From positions 2,548,001 to 2,612,000 of the forward strand of contig NZ_CP070490.1 in assembly GCF_016925635.1 (NCBI RefSeq): a stretch of DNA of 64,000 nt. Direction: 5' to 3'. This document shows positions 62,291 through 64,000 of this stretch, one piece after another (within the stretch, counting starts at the first letter, position 1; each line of letters opens with the position of its first letter). The translations under genes and the position numbers were made by a program. The DNA comes from Lysinibacillus fusiformis (GTDB lineage: Bacteria; Bacillota; Bacilli; Bacillales_A; Planococcaceae). Under the pieces are notes generated by a model, which did no database searches, was not told the origin of the DNA, and saw only the letters and a list, made by a program, of their open reading frames with translations.

Positions 62291-62977
62291 TTAATCGATA
62301 CGGCATATTTGTAATGGACAATTTTCACAGGCAATTTCATTTTTTAAAAATTGTAAATCATGAATGGTAATAAATCCTTTATCAAAAGTGATAATCTCAT
62401 GTTTTTTTAAATCATTCAGCATGCGATTGATCATTTCACGACTTGTTGCACACAAATTCGCAATTTCTGTATTGGTTAGCTGAAAATCAATAAAAATCGA
62501 GCCATTTTCTAAAGGTTTACCATACGTATTGGAAAGTCGAATGAGCGTTGAAAATAGAGCACCTTTTTTACCGTTTAACACTAAATCACGCAAACGACTT
62601 TGATGCTTTAAGTTTTCTGTTTGCAACCACTTCATATATTCCACCATAATTGTCGGCTGCTCTTCTAGTAAATGCTCCAAAGATTTACGACTCAAAACAT
62701 ACAGCGTAGAGGGTTCTAAAACTTTGGCAGTCATCGAATTATAGACGAGATTACAAAATAATGAACCTTCTCCTATTATACTGTCAGGACCACAAATACG
62801 AATGGTTAATTCCTTGCCAGTTTCGGATTCTTGGCTAATCGAAATAACACCTGATTGGATGTAATAAATTTCTTTTGCCCGTTCTCCCTCTAGAAAAATT
62901 TTATTTCCTTTATTCACTTTGATAAAAACACCATGCTTTTGAAAAAGATCCTTAATTTTTTCAAACATATTATCCAT
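62291..62977 (-). CDS. fnr: Crp/Fnr-family regulator with C-terminal cysteine cluster (Fnr-like)
   Basis: A 228-residue protein. The N-terminal cyclic-nucleotide-type barrel (GNKIFLEGERAKEIYYIQSGVISISQES, GEGSLFCNLVYNSMTAKVL) leads to a dimer helix and a Crp helix-turn-helix (LTNTEIANLCATSREMINRMLNDLKKHEII). The C-terminus CENCPLQIC holds C-x2-C-x4-C, the arrangement that binds a [4Fe-4S] cluster in Bacillus Fnr, unlike the N-terminal cluster of E. coli. It would sense oxygen and control anaerobic genes. I prefer ATG 62,977 over 62,986, which is too close to the GGAG site. It is divergent from clpB. Confidence 0.83.
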   Translation of the reverse strand: MDNMFEKIKDLFQKHGVFIKVNKGNKIFLEGERAKEIYYIQSGVISISQESETGKELTIRICGPDSIIGEGSLFCNLVYNSMTAKVLEPSTLYVLSRKSLEHLLEEQPTIMVEYMKWLQTENLKHQSRLRDLVLNGKKGALFSTLIRLSNTYGKPLENGSIFIDFQLTNTEIANLCATSREMINRMLNDLKKHEIITFDKGFITIHDLQFLKNEIACENCPLQICRID

Positions 62978-63127
62978 TAAAACCATATCTCCAACACATC
63001 GCTTTCTTTTTGTAATAAATGGCGATTATTACAAAAGGATAGTGGATTTCGATACTAAAACATAGAAACATATCATTATTATAACGTAGATTTCCATAAT
63101 AAGTGAAAAAAATTTAGTGCAATTTCT

Positions 63128-63156
63128 TTGCTAAGCATTGTCGAGTGATGTAAAAT
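63128..63156 (+). promoter_or_regulatory. SigA-type promoter of clpB
   Basis: TTGCTA at 63,128-63,133, exactly 17 bases, then TAAAAT at 63,151-63,156. Transcription would start near 63,163, inside the CtsR operator. Confidence 0.6.
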
Positions 63157-63162
63157 AAAGTT

Positions 63163-63179
63163 AGTCAAAAAAGGTCAAA
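63163..63179 (+). promoter_or_regulatory. CtsR operator of clpB
   Basis: AGTCAAA-AAA-GGTCAAA is a perfect match to the CtsR heptad repeat RGTCAAA-NAN-RGTCAAA with the correct 3-base spacer. It overlaps the expected transcription start, so CtsR would repress clpB until heat or protein stress. Confidence 0.88.
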
Positions 63180-63245
63180 CTTTTTCAAATGAATAAGATA
63201 GGGTATATAAATAATGAGAAACATGAAAGTAAAGGAGTGCTAGCT

Positions 63246-64000
63246 ATGCAATTTCAACAAACAGACAATAAAAAACCATTAGAGCAATTTGGACGTAATT
63301 TAATTGAAGAAGTGAAAAATGGCAAGATGGACCCTGTTATCGGGCGTGATGAAGAAATCCGGAATGTCATTCGTATTTTAACACGGAAAACGAAAAATAA
63401 TCCTGTATTAATCGGTGAACCAGGAGTTGGTAAAACAGCGATTGTTGAAGGTTTAGCACAGCGTATTGTAAAAGGTGATGTACCAGAAGGCTTGAAAGAA
63501 TGTGTGCTATATGAACTGGATATGAGTGCGCTAATCGCTGGTGCAAGCTATCGTGGGCAATTTGAAGAACGCTTAAAAGGTGTGCTAAAAGAAGTAAAAG
63601 ATTCAGAAGGACAAATTATTCTATTTATTGATGAAATTCATACGATCGTAGGCGCAGGAAAAACAGATGGCGCTATGGACGCAGGAAATATGCTAAAGCC
63701 AATGCTAGCACGTGGTGAATTACACTGTATTGGTGCTACTACTTTAGATGAATATCGTATGTACATTGAAAAAGATCCCGCGTTAGAACGCCGATTCCAG
63801 CAAGTACTAGTGCGTGAGCCTTCTATAGAGGATACAGTATCCATTTTACGTGGCTTAAAAGAACGCTTTGAGTTGCATCATGCCGTACGTATTCATGACA
63901 GAGCCATTGTTGCGGCAGCAGAACTATCCAATCGATATATTACAGAGCGATTTTTACCCGATAAAGCGATTGATTTAATTGATGAGGCTTGTGCAATGAT
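63246..64000 (+). CDS. clpB: ClpB-like AAA+ disaggregase without N-domain (partial, runs off the window)
   Basis: 251 codons are visible before the window ends. The protein starts [45 protein letters not shown]. Walker A is GEPGVGKT (about 58-65), and Walker B is [14 protein letters not shown]. The stretch [21 protein letters not shown] and [27 protein letters not shown] matches ClpB nucleotide-binding domain 1 rather than ClpC or ClpE. Only about ten residues precede NBD1, so the roughly 140-residue substrate-binding N-domain of ClpB is absent. The start ATG has a strong AAAGGAG site and no upstream frame. The middle and C-terminal parts lie outside the window. Confidence 0.9.
   Translation, partial: MQFQQTDNKKPLEQFGRNLIEEVKNGKMDPVIGRDEEIRNVIRILTRKTKNNPVLIGEPGVGKTAIVEGLAQRIVKGDVPEGLKECVLYELDMSALIAGASYRGQFEERLKGVLKEVKDSEGQIILFIDEIHTIVGAGKTDGAMDAGNMLKPMLARGELHCIGATTLDEYRMYIEKDPALERRFQQVLVREPSIEDTVSILRGLKERFELHHAVRIHDRAIVAAAELSNRYITERFLPDKAIDLIDEACAM

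Noticed and set aside
1..64000. tRNA, rRNA or T-box/riboswitch elements
   Set aside because: I looked for cloverleaf-type sequences, CCA ends and T-box motifs and saw none that I could support.

Overview
The window looks like chromosomal DNA of a low-G+C, endospore-former-type Firmicute, most probably Lysinibacillus or a close Planococcaceae/Caryophanaceae relative. This rests on gene content and order: flgM-flgN-flgK-flgL-yviE-fliW-csrA-hag, fliD-fliT-fliS, hpf-secA-prfB, uvrB-uvrA, ftsE-ftsX, ctpB-minJ-csbA, addB-addA, yisK-yisL and yitS/U/V/W. It also rests on strong AAGGAGG-type ribosome binding sites and on SigD, SigW, LexA and CtsR sites of Bacillus type. The species is inferred from memory of family order, not from a search.

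Region 1 (1-21,130) is a late flagellar locus: anti-sigma factor FlgM, chaperone FlgN, hook-filament junction proteins FlgK/FlgL, the FliW-CsrA switch, a large flagellin, a FliB-type flagellin lysine methylase with an unknown partner, then FlaG, a FliD cap with a large insertion, FliT and FliS. It is riddled with insertion sequences: an IS1182 remnant, an IS3/IS150-type element, an intact IS4/IS231-type element with 10-bp target duplication, a decayed IS3, a frameshifted IS1182 and an IS110. All lie between genes; none breaks a core flagellar gene. Two small genes (a yjfB homologue and a coiled-coil gene) are decayed. The hag leader carries a hairpin with a CsrA-type loop plus a CsrA-like site on the Shine-Dalgarno sequence, so Hag-FliW-CsrA homeostasis appears conserved. 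SigD-type promoters are visible for hag, fliB and flaG-fliD-fliT-fliS.

Region 2 (21,280-28,190) holds a PilZ protein, hibernation factor Hpf, SecA, and prfB with its programmed +1 frameshift, flanked by two ComK-family genes, then an IDEAL-domain protein. Region 3 (28,250-47,340) holds UvrB/UvrA, a SigW-controlled YvlB-like protein, FtsEX with an adjacent coiled-coil M23 hydrolase, a membrane protein/ResA-like pair, CtpB, MinJ, CsbA, AzlCD with a divergent XRE-cupin regulator, and a TVP38 protein. Four intergenic tandem arrays in this stretch share a strict 21-bp (or 42-bp) period, and two share the grammar GAAGTGATC-N15-CCGCTC-N12. Region 4 (47,400-64,000) carries AddB/AddA, a DUF418 membrane protein, YisK/YisL, a membrane-anchored GH13 homologue that has lost its catalytic residues, DegV, YitU/V/W, an Fnr-like regulator with a C-terminal cysteine cluster, and the start of a CtsR-controlled ClpB that lacks the N-terminal domain.

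The most unusual signals are the 21-bp-period arrays, the dead amylase-like protein, the flagellin-modification cassette, the two ComK genes around prfB, and the pattern of insertion sequences in the flagellar locus.
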